Shown: piece after piece, positions 6,300 to 13,454 of the stretch
Layout: every line of letters begins with the position of its first letter
Position numbering within the stretch: the stretch's first letter is position 1
Assembly (NCBI GenBank): GCA_944389715.1
Contig: CALXNI010000086.1
Span: forward strand, 1 to 13,454
Source: an uncultured Clostridia bacterium
GTDB taxonomy: Bacteria; Bacillota; Clostridia; TANB77; CAG-508
Direction: 5' to 3'
DNA length: 13,454 nucleotides
Position numbers and translations under genes: made by a program
The notes under the pieces: model-generated
Database searches by the model: none
Told to the model about the DNA's origin: nothing
The model's input: the letters and a program-made list of their open reading frames with translations, nothing else

Positions 6300-6327
6300 T
6301 TTTTTACCCCCTTTTGACATTTTATAA

Positions 6328-6356
6328 ATATTATCACTTTCTAATCCTTTTTTCAA
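6328..6356 (-). promoter_or_regulatory. pyrC operon promoter
   Basis: On the minus strand TTGAAA (6356-6351), 17 nt, then TAATAT (6333-6328) gives a predicted start near 6321, about 22 nt before the GTG start of pyrC. The leader is too short for a PyrR-type attenuator, and none is seen. The promoter lies within the 140-bp spacer facing the divergent OPRT-like gene, so the two transcripts may be co-regulated by anything bound there. Confidence 0.65.
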
Positions 6357-6365
6357 GATTTTTAT

Positions 6366-6394
6366 TTGACTTTATATAAATTTTGATTTATTAT
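6366..6394 (+). promoter_or_regulatory. Promoter of the OPRT-like gene
   Basis: TTGACT (6366-6371), 17 nt, then TATTAT (6389-6394) predicts a start near 6401 and a leader of about 38 nt. The leader has only a weak 5-bp hairpin (6409-6413 pairing with 6421-6425) ahead of the GGAGG ribosome binding site. Confidence 0.55.
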
Positions 6395-6438
6395 TTAATA
6401 AAATAAGAAGAACTTTAATTGTTCTAATGGAGGTTTTT

Positions 6439-7293
6439 ATGAGTAATTTAGTATCATATTTATTTGAAACAAATGCTTTAAGAATTTGTCCAGACAACAA
6501 GCCATTTTGGTATACTTCTGGCAAAATAGGACCATATTATATAAATACACATTTTTTATATGGAAGTGAGCAAGATGCGGTAGAATTATTAGAATTTATA
6601 GATTTCGAAAAACAAGATAAAGAAAATCTTCCTAAAAAAGTTTTTGAAAAAACTTTTGAACATTATCAAACAAATGAGATATACAAAAATGTAATTGATG
6701 AAATGCTTAAATTTATAAAAGAAAATATTGATGTTAATGAGATTGATTACATCTCAGGTGGAGAAAGAAGAGACTGGTTCTTCTCTAATATTGTAGCAAA
6801 TAAGCTTTCAAAGCCACACATTACTATTTATAAAGACTTAAGTATGGTAATAACAGACAGCGAATTTGGAGAAGTAATTAGTAAAGAAGATGTAAAAGGC
6901 GCTAAAGTTTTACATATAGCTGATTTAATAACAGAAGCATCTAGTTACTTAAGAGCATGGATACCTGCAATTAAAAGCTTAGGCGCAGAAATAAAATGGA
7001 GTACAGTAGTAGTAGATAGAATGCAAGGTGGAAAAGAAAAATTAGAAAAAGAAAATATAAAATCTTTATCAATGATAAATATAGACGAAAGTTTATTTGA
7101 AAAAGCACTTAGCATGAACATAATAAATGAAAATCAATTTGAAATGTTAAAAAATTTCTACCAAAATCCAGACGAAACAATGAGAAAATTTTTAATAGCA
7201 CATCCGGAATTTTTAGAAAATGCACTTAAATCAGACGAAAAAACAGCAGCAAGAGCAAAACTATGCATAGACAACAACTTATATAATTTATAA
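6439..7293 (+). CDS. pyrE: Orotate phosphoribosyltransferase-like protein
   Basis: The likely role is joining orotate to PRPP to make OMP, the step between PyrD and PyrF. The start is the ATG at 6439, 5 nt after GGAGG. The ATG at 6427 overlaps that ribosome binding site and is unlikely. The 284-aa protein has YTSGKIGPYYI (25-35), like the N-terminal loop of PyrE, ISGGERRDWFFS (105-116) at the pyrophosphate-loop position, a PRPP-like motif KVLHIADLITEASS (156-169), and VVVDRMQGG (190-198), as in PyrE. It differs from ordinary PyrE (about 190-230 aa) by an insertion at about 45-100 and a helical C-terminal extension of about 65 residues. In the PRPP motif the usual acidic pair is reduced to Ala-Asp and the Thr-Gly turn is replaced. 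The divergent position next to pyrC supports the pathway role. Another purine or pyrimidine phosphoribosyltransferase role remains possible. Confidence 0.8.
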   Translation: MSNLVSYLFETNALRICPDNKPFWYTSGKIGPYYINTHFLYGSEQDAVELLEFIDFEKQDKENLPKKVFEKTFEHYQTNEIYKNVIDEMLKFIKENIDVNEIDYISGGERRDWFFSNIVANKLSKPHITIYKDLSMVITDSEFGEVISKEDVKGAKVLHIADLITEASSYLRAWIPAIKSLGAEIKWSTVVVDRMQGGKEKLEKENIKSLSMINIDESLFEKALSMNIINENQFEMLKNFYQNPDETMRKFLIAHPEFLENALKSDEKTAARAKLCIDNNLYNL

Positions 7294-7311
7294 ATTATAT
7301 GTATAAGAAAC

Positions 7312-7342
7312 AGGGAAAAAGGGGTCAGACCCCTTTTTCCCT
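7312..7342. terminator. Perfect 15+15 palindrome between convergent genes (bidirectional terminator / REP-like)
   Basis: AGGGAAAAAGGGGTC (7312-7326) and GACCCCTTTTTCCCT (7328-7342) are exact reverse complements around a single A. The palindrome lies 18 bp after the stop of the OPRT-like gene and overlaps the TAG of the aminopeptidase on the other strand, so it can form a hairpin at the 3' end of both mRNAs. The GGGGTCAGACCCC core relates it to the palindromes at 22-91 and 2835-2943. No long T-run lies outside it, so termination would depend on the T5 within the arm. Confidence 0.7.
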
Positions 7343-8741
7343 ATTTCATAAATGCTTCGTATGTTTTATATGCTGAGTAGATGTCGTATTTGCTTGTTAC
7401 TTCGTATGGTGAATGCATTGATAATACTGGTACTCCACAGTCTATTACGTCTACTCCTTTGTTTGCTAGGATATAGGCTATTGTTCCGCCTCCTCCTACA
7501 TCTACTTTTCCTAATTCTCCTATTTGATATAGTATTCCGTTTTCTTCTAATAATTTTCTTATTTCTGCTACGTATTCTGCATTTGCGTCTGATGCTCCAG
7601 ATTTTCCTCTTGCACCTGTATATTTGTTAAATCCAATTCCATATCCTAAAAATGATGCATTGTTCTTTTCTGAAACGCTCGCATATATTGGATCTAGCCC
7701 TGCGTCTACGTCTGCAGATAACATTCTTGAGTTACAAAATACTTTGTCTAATAAGTTTGGTCTATTCTCGCTTCTTTTATTTAATAATTCTGCAATAAAT
7801 GTATCAAACACATGTGATTCCATTCCTGTATTTCCCATGCTTCCTATTTCTTCTTTATCTGATAATATACATACAGCTGTTTTTTTAGGATTTGTTATAT
7901 TTAGCATTGCTCTTATTTCTGCATATGCACATACTCTATCGTCTTGACCATATCCTGCTACCATACTTTTATCAAAGCCTAAGCTTTTTGCTTTAAAGGC
8001 TGGTACTAATTCTAGTTCTGAGCTTAATAGGTCTTTTTCTGTAATTCCATATTTTTCGTTTAATATTTTAAGAATATTTAGTTTTACTTTTTCTGTAGTT
8101 TTTTCGTCTCCATATGGAATGCTTCCTATAAGTAAGTTTAAATCTTCTCCTGATATTCCTTCTTTTAATTTTTTCTCCATTTGATCTTGTGCTAAGTGTG
8201 GTAAAAGGTCAGTTATTGTAAATATTGGATCTGAATCATCTTCTCCAATGTTTATTTTTATTTTTTCTCCAGTTGTTTTAACTATAACACCATGTATGCT
8301 TAGTGGAATTGTTGTCCATTGATATTTTTTTATTCCTCCATAATAATGTGTTTTTAAATATGCAAACCCTAAGTCTTCGTATAATGGATTTGGTTTTAAA
8401 TCTAATCTTGGTGAATCGATGTGTGCTCCTACTATATTTAACCCTGTTTCTAACATATCTGTTCCTATTACTGCTATATATACACTTTTGCCTCTATTTA
8501 TATAATATATTCTGTCTCCTGGTTCTAAAACTAGTTTTTCTCTTAAATCAACAAAACCATTTTTTTGTAAAACTTCTTTTGTAAAATCTACAACTTCTCT
8601 TTCTGTTTTGCATTTATTTAAAAAATAAATAAATTCATCTCCAAATGTATTTATTTTATTTTTTTCTTCTTCGCTTGCACTCTCCCAACCACACTTTTTT
8701 TGATTAAATAACTTTTCTTTTAAACTTTCGTATTCTGACAT
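7341..8741 (-). CDS. M18 family zinc aminopeptidase
   Basis: This cytosolic metallo-aminopeptidase of the aspartyl aminopeptidase family removes N-terminal residues from peptides, often acidic ones. The ATG at 8741 is chosen because AAGGAG precedes it, giving 466 aa, within the usual 430-470. The dizinc site is recognisable: His107 in VGAHIDSPRLD, an Asp in GQDDRV (267 or 268), the Glu pair 297/298 in DKEEIGSMG, Asp344 in LSADVDAG and His443 in SMHSPYE. GIGFNKYTG and GASDANAEY follow the bacterial M18 pattern. Its promoter is at 8914-8886 and the leader of about 138 nt contains a GC-rich hairpin. The TAG stop overlaps the 7312-7342 palindrome. It has no functional tie to the pyr genes visible here. 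Substrate preference cannot be read from the sequence. Confidence 0.93.
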   Translation of the reverse strand: MSEYESLKEKLFNQKKCGWESASEEEKNKINTFGDEFIYFLNKCKTEREVVDFTKEVLQKNGFVDLREKLVLEPGDRIYYINRGKSVYIAVIGTDMLETGLNIVGAHIDSPRLDLKPNPLYEDLGFAYLKTHYYGGIKKYQWTTIPLSIHGVIVKTTGEKIKINIGEDDSDPIFTITDLLPHLAQDQMEKKLKEGISGEDLNLLIGSIPYGDEKTTEKVKLNILKILNEKYGITEKDLLSSELELVPAFKAKSLGFDKSMVAGYGQDDRVCAYAEIRAMLNITNPKKTAVCILSDKEEIGSMGNTGMESHVFDTFIAELLNKRSENRPNLLDKVFCNSRMLSADVDAGLDPIYASVSEKNNASFLGYGIGFNKYTGARGKSGASDANAEYVAEIRKLLEENGILYQIGELGKVDVGGGGTIAYILANKGVDVIDCGVPVLSMHSPYEVTSKYDIYSAYKTYEAFMK

Positions 8742-8764
8742 AATTTTCTCCTTTCTATATGTAT

Positions 8765-8814
8765 GGGGACATAGCTTACCCTCTTGCAATTCTTTGAAGA
8801 GTAGCTATGTCCCC
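8765..8814. repeat. GGGGACATAGCT inverted repeat in the aminopeptidase leader
   Basis: GGGGACATAGCT (8765-8776) and AGCTATGTCCCC (8803-8814) are exact reverse complements. Inside them CTCTT (8781-8785) pairs with AAGAG (8797-8801). In the aminopeptidase mRNA this is a strong hairpin ending about 9 nt before AAGGAG. Part of it (GAAGAGTAG, 8796-8804) is also complementary to 8850-8858 earlier in the same leader. A partial copy of the arm (TATGTCCC) recurs at 8866-8873. Confidence 0.75.
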
Positions 8815-8885
8815 CGTTTTTTTCTAGTGATGTCAGTTTTCGTTCTTCTCTACTCTTCTTAAATCTATGTCCCACTTTTTTACTG

Positions 8886-8914
8886 ATTATATCACAATCA
8901 TTTTTTCCATACAA
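8886..8914 (-). promoter_or_regulatory. Aminopeptidase promoter, extended -10
   Basis: On the minus strand TTGTAT (8914-8909), 17 nt, then TATAAT (8891-8886), preceded by TGA, is a sigma-A promoter with an extended -10. The predicted start is near 8879, giving a leader of about 138 nt that holds the GGGGACATAGCT hairpin. Confidence 0.65.
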
Positions 8915-9176
8915 TATCTGGTAATAATTTTATTAGATGTTTTAGTAAAACCTTCGTAGTGGCGGGCGATTTAAATTTCCCCTTCATAAACTCTACTTTT
9001 TAAATTTTGGTCTGAACATTAATAATTTTATTATATCCATATTTAAAACATTTATTTGTTTTAAAAGATTTGAATTGCATATATTTTATGTATTGGCGCT
9101 CCTAGATTATATTTTTTAAATTTAGTCTTAGCATTAACAATGAAATTTTAAAGAAAGCAGTCTTAAATTTAGGCAC
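8915..9176. other. AT-rich spacer with a degenerate direct repeat, no gene seen
   Basis: No reading frame with a ribosome binding site and no RNA gene is visible. Two related stretches, about 8997-9030 and 9114-9150, share TTTTTAAATTT, a GTCT block, CATTAA and ATTTTA with small gaps. A short GC-rich patch, GTAGTGGCGGGCGA, lies at 8957-8970. The stretch could be decayed mobile or coding DNA, but nothing identifiable remains. Confidence 0.4.
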
Positions 9177-9228
9177 ATACATAAAAATAAAGGGAGAAAT
9201 ATTTTTCCCCCTTTTATTTCTTATGTAT
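9177..9228 (-). terminator. Intrinsic terminator of the surface protein gene
   Basis: On the minus strand AAAGGGGGAAA pairs with TTTCTCCCTTT with one G-U pair, followed by ATTTTTATG. The longer flanks ATACAT (9228-9223) and ATGTAT (9182-9177) extend the inverted repeat to about 52 bp. It begins at the stop codon of the large surface protein. Confidence 0.8.
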
Positions 9229-12200
9229 TATTTTTTTAATGCAAATTTCTTTATTAGTACTATTCCTACTCCTAATACTGCTATGCTACTTATTGCTATT
9301 ATTACTAGGTTAATTGATGCTTGCTTATCTTCACCTGTTGGTTTTGTTATAATTATTTCTTCTGCCCAGAACTCGTCATCTTCGTTTAGTTTAACTACAT
9401 CTGTTGCACCGTCTGGAACAGTTTCATTATAATAAATTGTCCTTCCAATTGTATATCTATAAGCATCTAGTGTCATTTCCTTATCAGCACTGTGTACATA
9501 GCTTAAGTTTTCTGGTATTGATGATGTGTCTCTTCTTCCTGCTGCATTTGTGTATTTTGTTATTTGTGCTATATAGCTTGGTAAATTAATTCCTTCTCCA
9601 GATGCTGCTAATGTTGATTTTAATAATACTGTTTTAGAAGAATCGATGGTTATATCATTTCCTAAGAACTCAGTTGGTTCTGTATTTTGAATTACTGCTT
9701 GGAATTCTGTAGCTGGATTTCCATTTTCATCTACTACTAACTTCCCACCTGTGTCATAAACAAACTTTTTAACAGTTTCTATTGCATTAGTATCTGGATT
9801 TTTATTTATTTGTTCAAAGTCTTCCCCTGAATATGTTGCATCAAATGCTAGGTCATTATTTAAGGTTTCTTCAAAGGTTTCTACTCTTGATAATACTGGC
9901 GTGTCATTACCGCCTGGTCTACCTGTATAATAGAACTCTCCCAAAAATCCTCCATAAATGTGAGTATTTCCTTTTGATAAGCCTTTTACCTCTACTGCTT
10001 TATTATCTAGATAATCACTATAACCATCAACATCATTTGCATAATTACTTACTAAATCTGTAGATAGATAATCTACATCACTTTCATCTCTAATTACATA
10101 TGTATATGTAACTTCAAGTGAAGCACCTTGTGTTAATTCTTCTATGTCTGTTTCTACTCTCCACCAACCTCTTTCTCCTCTTTCAGACACTATTTGTGTT
10201 AGTCCGGTTGTTATACCTTGAATACCTTTTTTATCTTCTTCTGCAGAAATTTCACCTGTTATTTCTCTTATATCTATTTTTGCATCTACTATTGGTTGTA
10301 CTCCTGTTCCTGTTGGTGTTATTTTTAAAGCTGTTATGTGTTTTTCTAGTACTAATTTTGTTTCTGGCCTTAATGCTAATCCAAAATTCATATTGCTATA
10401 TGATACAGTGGAAGTATTTATTGGAGTATTGCTTGTATCTATTTGTACATTAATTTTTGATGTTTCTGCTGCCATCCAAGTATTAGCTAAAGCGTCTTCT
10501 GTTTTATCTTCTAAACTTTGTCCAATATCTTTATCTATTGTGCTTGAATATGCCATTACTTCTAACCTTCTTGCTTCATTATCTCTTGCTACTGATTTAT
10601 TTTCTCCGTAATTTGAAGCATCAAACCATTCTTGTTGATAATTTGGATCTATTGTTGATTTGTAATCTTGTCCATTATATGTTTTTACATTATCTGTTAT
10701 ATTGTATGTTCTTCCATCTCCATAAATGAATCTTATAATATAGTTTCCTGGTATATAACCTTCAAACTTATAATTTCCTGTACCACTGCTTACATCTGTT
10801 GTATATTCACTTTGGTCATATCCATTTCTTTCTGTTGTTGTAACTTTGTTACTTCCAGATCTTGTTTCTTGCCAAATATATTCGTAATTTTGACCATTTA
10901 TTTTCTTTATTTCTATAAGTTGTACGATTACATCATCTACTCCGCTTTCTGTATCTGATTTTACACCGTCTGCACCGTCTGCATCGTCTGCATTTTTAAA
11001 CTTACCATCATCCCATACAGTTCCAGTTATTGTTCTTTCTTCATCTTTTAGGCTTATATTTATTCCTGCTGCCTCATCTGTATCATCTTCATATCTTATT
11101 ATTTCTCCATTTTCTATTCCATTATCTGGTGCTGAGTCACAATCTATTAATCCTCCACTATCTGTTGAATATTTAGTAATTTCTATTATGTTTTTGCAGT
11201 TATTTTTTAGCACTATACCATTATTATCTTTATTTACTTTAAATTCTAATTCTACTGTTACTCTATGATCTGGGGAAGATATCTTTGGAGTGTTATCCCT
11301 ACTAGTAAATGTTATTTTGCGACTTTGAGTATCAATTGTAAAGTTATAATTATCTCCAGTATATGTTGTTCCATTTCCTATTGTTTGTCCATCTATTTTG
11401 TTTGGTGTATATGCAGAATCATAATAATATACAAATTCATTTACTGTTGCTGTTTGTGATGTTTGTCCTTTTAAAATTGCTGTATATGTTACATATGCCT
11501 CTAACTCTTTTAAATCCTCATAACCAGCACTATTATTATCTTCTGGATTAACTGTGTTTTGGATTGCATCATCACCTGTTTTATAATCGCTTATTCTATA
11601 ACGATAGTCTGAATAATATAAGTATAAATTATATATAATGTTCTTATCAGAAGATTTTCCTTGTAATATATCATCTAAAGTTAAATCTTCCATTTCTCCG
11701 TCCATTATTTGAGCATATGTATATTCTGTTGTTTTATCATTAATTTCAAGTCTTGCACTACTTACCTCTGTTCCCAAGGCTAAATCGAATATTTTTTCTA
11801 CAAGTCCACAGTCTATGTTTTGTGTTGTGCTTTTATATTCTTCTGTATATGCTTTTATTGCAAAATCCTTTTGTCCGTTTGCTCCATTTGTTCCGTCTAT
11901 TGATGAAATTAATGTTGATTCTTTATTTTCACTATTATAGTTATAAGCTAATGGTTTTTTAGTGTTTTCATCGCTACTTATTGATTCGTCTTTTACAATT
12001 GTTTTAAATGTATTATTAAAATTAGTTCTTTCATTTTGTCTTTCTGATGCATCTGAATTTATTTCCAAATTTGTACTATGAGTTCTTGAGTAGTATGAGT
12101 CTGTTTCTTGATGTGTTATTCCATTATATTCAAATGTTATTACATATCCATTGTTTTGCTGATTTGGATTAGGTCTTTCTAATCCTATAAATGAGTAACT

Positions 12201-13454
12201 ACCATTACTGTCTGTTGTTGCAGATTTTAATGTACCTGTTACGCCATTTCTATTTAGATATACATTAACACCAGCTAGACGTTCTTCGTTACTGTCTTTT
12301 TCTCCATTAGGACCAACCGCATCTTTTTCTCCTTGTTGTCCATCAAGCCATACTTGTCCACTTAAGTCTATTAATGGAACATTTTCTAGGCTGAATTCTA
12401 CATTATAATTGTTACTTTTTGTTCCAGCTAATTCTGATACTTTTTTTGTTACTGAGCCTACTGTTATATCTCCATCTGCATATGGAGCTCTAGTAATTGT
12501 TATACCTCCGCTGTCTTTTCCAAAGCCATTATATGTAATATCAAAATATATATCTCTATTAATTTTTTTATAATAGTATGTACCATCTGTTGTTGGAACT
12601 TGGGTTTCTGTAACTTTACAAGTAATATTTTGTTCTGTAATTACTAAATCTTTTAATAAAATCTGACCATTTCCATTTGTTTTACAAGTTATGCCTGATG
12701 TTGATAATTTTACTGTGTAATATCCTTCTTCATCTGTACTTCCAGAAAGGCCTTCAACACAATCTCTATGTATTTTTAGTTCTGTTACTTTACCACCAAA
12801 ATCTAAGTTAAATTTTGTATTTGGTAACTTAGCTCCAGTTACACTATCTGTTTTTGTTAGTGTTAATTTTTCTATTATGTTTTTGTCTGTGATTTTTACA
12901 TAGATATTATCACTATCAGCATTTACACTTACCTCATCTGTTGAATAGCTAGAACTTTTTAGGCTTACTGTTCCTTGTACATTATCAAAACTGTATACTA
13001 AAGTTATAGGATTAGCTAGTTTTAATCCGCTTGGTGTTGCTATTTCTGTTATTTCTATTGTAAATTCTGATGTAGCTGATCTAGAATCTTGTGCTTCCAT
13101 TGAGCTAAAATATATAGATCCATTCGTATCTGTTTTTATATTATTCATTTCTATAATATTTCCTTCAGAATAATATTCATTTCCATTATATTCTAATTTT
13201 TTTACTCCTGTTAATTTTATATTAAATTCTGCATCTTCAATAAGATTTGCAAATGTATCATATTTTGCTATATTTAAGCTTGGAAGAGGTCTTCCATTTA
13301 ATATAGTTACTGATACTTCTTTGCCAGCTATGCTAACACCTTCTTGTGTAGTTCTCCATTCCCCTATACGATTAACAGTAATATATCCAATAGCAAATGT
13401 TGTTTCTGTATTATTTGGGAGCACATATCCTGCTGGAGCCTCTGTTTCTTTCAT
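9228..13454 (-). CDS. Giant cell-surface protein with Cna_B/SpaA and SdrD-type repeats, C-terminal part (partial)
   Basis: The visible 1408 residues are the C-terminal part only. The first residues, KETEAPAGYVL, are the typical end strand of a SpaA/Cna_B domain, so the gene continues past the right edge and the Met at 13454 is internal. Then come two SpaA-like domains (about 56-190 and 195-375), an SdrD_B-type domain with VWLDGQQGEKD (368-378), a long Tyr/Asn-rich linker region (about 485-805), a second SdrD_B-type domain with GTVWDDGKF and a run of Asp/Gly (811-840), and further beta-rich segments. The end is TKPTGED (1370-1376), a membrane segment (about 1381-1401) and the basic tail KKFALKK, the layout of a sortase-anchored protein with a non-LPXTG signal. 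It is likely an exported adhesin or stalk protein stiffened by isopeptide bonds. Domain borders are estimates, and the ligand is unknown. Confidence 0.88.
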   Translation of the reverse strand: MKETEAPAGYVLPNNTETTFAIGYITVNRIGEWRTTQEGVSIAGKEVSVTILNGRPLPSLNIAKYDTFANLIEDAEFNIKLTGVKKLEYNGNEYYSEGNIIEMNNIKTDTNGSIYFSSMEAQDSRSATSEFTIEITEIATPSGLKLANPITLVYSFDNVQGTVSLKSSSYSTDEVSVNADSDNIYVKITDKNIIEKLTLTKTDSVTGAKLPNTKFNLDFGGKVTELKIHRDCVEGLSGSTDEEGYYTVKLSTSGITCKTNGNGQILLKDLVITEQNITCKVTETQVPTTDGTYYYKKINRDIYFDITYNGFGKDSGGITITRAPYADGDITVGSVTKKVSELAGTKSNNYNVEFSLENVPLIDLSGQVWLDGQQGEKDAVGPNGEKDSNEERLAGVNVYLNRNGVTGTLKSATTDSNGSYSFIGLERPNPNQQNNGYVITFEYNGITHQETDSYYSRTHSTNLEINSDASERQNERTNFNNTFKTIVKDESISSDENTKKPLAYNYNSENKESTLISSIDGTNGANGQKDFAIKAYTEEYKSTTQNIDCGLVEKIFDLALGTEVSSARLEINDKTTEYTYAQIMDGEMEDLTLDDILQGKSSDKNIIYNLYLYYSDYRYRISDYKTGDDAIQNTVNPEDNNSAGYEDLKELEAYVTYTAILKGQTSQTATVNEFVYYYDSAYTPNKIDGQTIGNGTTYTGDNYNFTIDTQSRKITFTSRDNTPKISSPDHRVTVELEFKVNKDNNGIVLKNNCKNIIEITKYSTDSGGLIDCDSAPDNGIENGEIIRYEDDTDEAAGINISLKDEERTITGTVWDDGKFKNADDADGADGVKSDTESGVDDVIVQLIEIKKINGQNYEYIWQETRSGSNKVTTTERNGYDQSEYTTDVSSGTGNYKFEGYIPGNYIIRFIYGDGRTYNITDNVKTYNGQDYKSTIDPNYQQEWFDASNYGENKSVARDNEARRLEVMAYSSTIDKDIGQSLEDKTEDALANTWMAAETSKINVQIDTSNTPINTSTVSYSNMNFGLALRPETKLVLEKHITALKITPTGTGVQPIVDAKIDIREITGEISAEEDKKGIQGITTGLTQIVSERGERGWWRVETDIEELTQGASLEVTYTYVIRDESDVDYLSTDLVSNYANDVDGYSDYLDNKAVEVKGLSKGNTHIYGGFLGEFYYTGRPGGNDTPVLSRVETFEETLNNDLAFDATYSGEDFEQINKNPDTNAIETVKKFVYDTGGKLVVDENGNPATEFQAVIQNTEPTEFLGNDITIDSSKTVLLKSTLAASGEGINLPSYIAQITKYTNAAGRRDTSSIPENLSYVHSADKEMTLDAYRYTIGRTIYYNETVPDGATDVVKLNEDDEFWAEEIIITKPTGEDKQASINLVIIAISSIAVLGVGIVLIKKFALKK
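10963..10993. repeat. 9-bp tandem repeat coding an Asp/Gly/Ala run
   Basis: Three imperfect 9-bp units of the form ACCGTCTGC lie within the surface protein gene. On the coding strand they read as ADDADGADG-type residues (822-830). They fall in the acidic loop of the second SdrD_B-type domain, where Asp-rich loops bind calcium in staphylococcal homologues. In-frame 9-bp units can gain or lose copies without breaking the gene. Confidence 0.6.

Noticed and set aside
6300..6356. Longer PyrC starting at TTG 6356 or ATG 6320
   Set aside because: The TTG is the -35 of the pyrC promoter, and the ATG at 6320 lies at the predicted transcription start without a ribosome binding site. GTG 6299 has AAAAGGGGG at 7 nt and gives the normal family length.
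8720..8914. 64-codon basic ORF in the aminopeptidase leader
   Set aside because: Its start lies in the -35/-10 region, it has no ribosome binding site, and it crosses the GGGGACATAGCT hairpin and the aminopeptidase start in another frame.

Overview
The window is AT-rich DNA with A/T-ending codons, AGGAGG-type ribosome binding sites and consensus sigma-A promoters. Together with a clostridial-style pyrimidine gene set (class 1B dihydroorotate dehydrogenase with PyrK, class I dihydroorotase, subfamily-2 PyrF) and a Cna_B/SdrD-type surface protein, this points to a low-GC Bacillota, most likely an uncultured clostridial anaerobe. The species cannot be told from this sequence.

Layout. About 6.3 kb on the minus strand holds late pyrimidine synthesis. 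In transcription order it is pyrC (from a GTG at 6299), pyrF, a ~0.37 kb cassette, pyrK, pyrD and then pyrG, which has its own promoter and a terminator-like leader. Facing away from pyrC on the plus strand is a divergent orotate phosphoribosyltransferase-like gene (from 6439). These genes cover carbamoyl-aspartate to dihydroorotate (PyrC), to orotate (PyrD+PyrK), to OMP (PyrE-like), to UMP (PyrF), and UTP to CTP (PyrG). The carAB and pyrB steps are not in the window. pyrF carries a one-base frameshift at 4283 that scrambles its last ~64 residues. Downstream are an M18 aminopeptidase (minus) and the last 1408 codons of a giant cell-surface protein (minus) that runs off the right edge.

The most interesting element is the cassette between pyrF and pyrK (about 3741-4074). 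It has a perfect TTGACA-17-TATAAT promoter driving a 45-codon hydrophobic peptide whose Shine-Dalgarno sequence lies in a local hairpin. A facing TTGACT-17-TATAAT promoter would make a short antisense RNA over the 3' end of that mRNA. A shared bidirectional terminator hairpin and a 10-bp inverted repeat near the two RNA 5' ends complete it. This is the architecture of a type I toxin-antitoxin locus, but I could not place the peptide in a named family.

A second theme is a set of GC-rich palindromes in otherwise AT-rich spacers: 22-91 after pyrG, 2835-2943 between pyrK and pyrD, 7312-7342 between convergent genes, and 8765-8814 in the aminopeptidase leader. All are built around GGGGTC or GGGGAC cores. 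Two of them supply part or all of the neighbouring stop codon. They look like REP/BIME-type elements that double as RNA hairpins.
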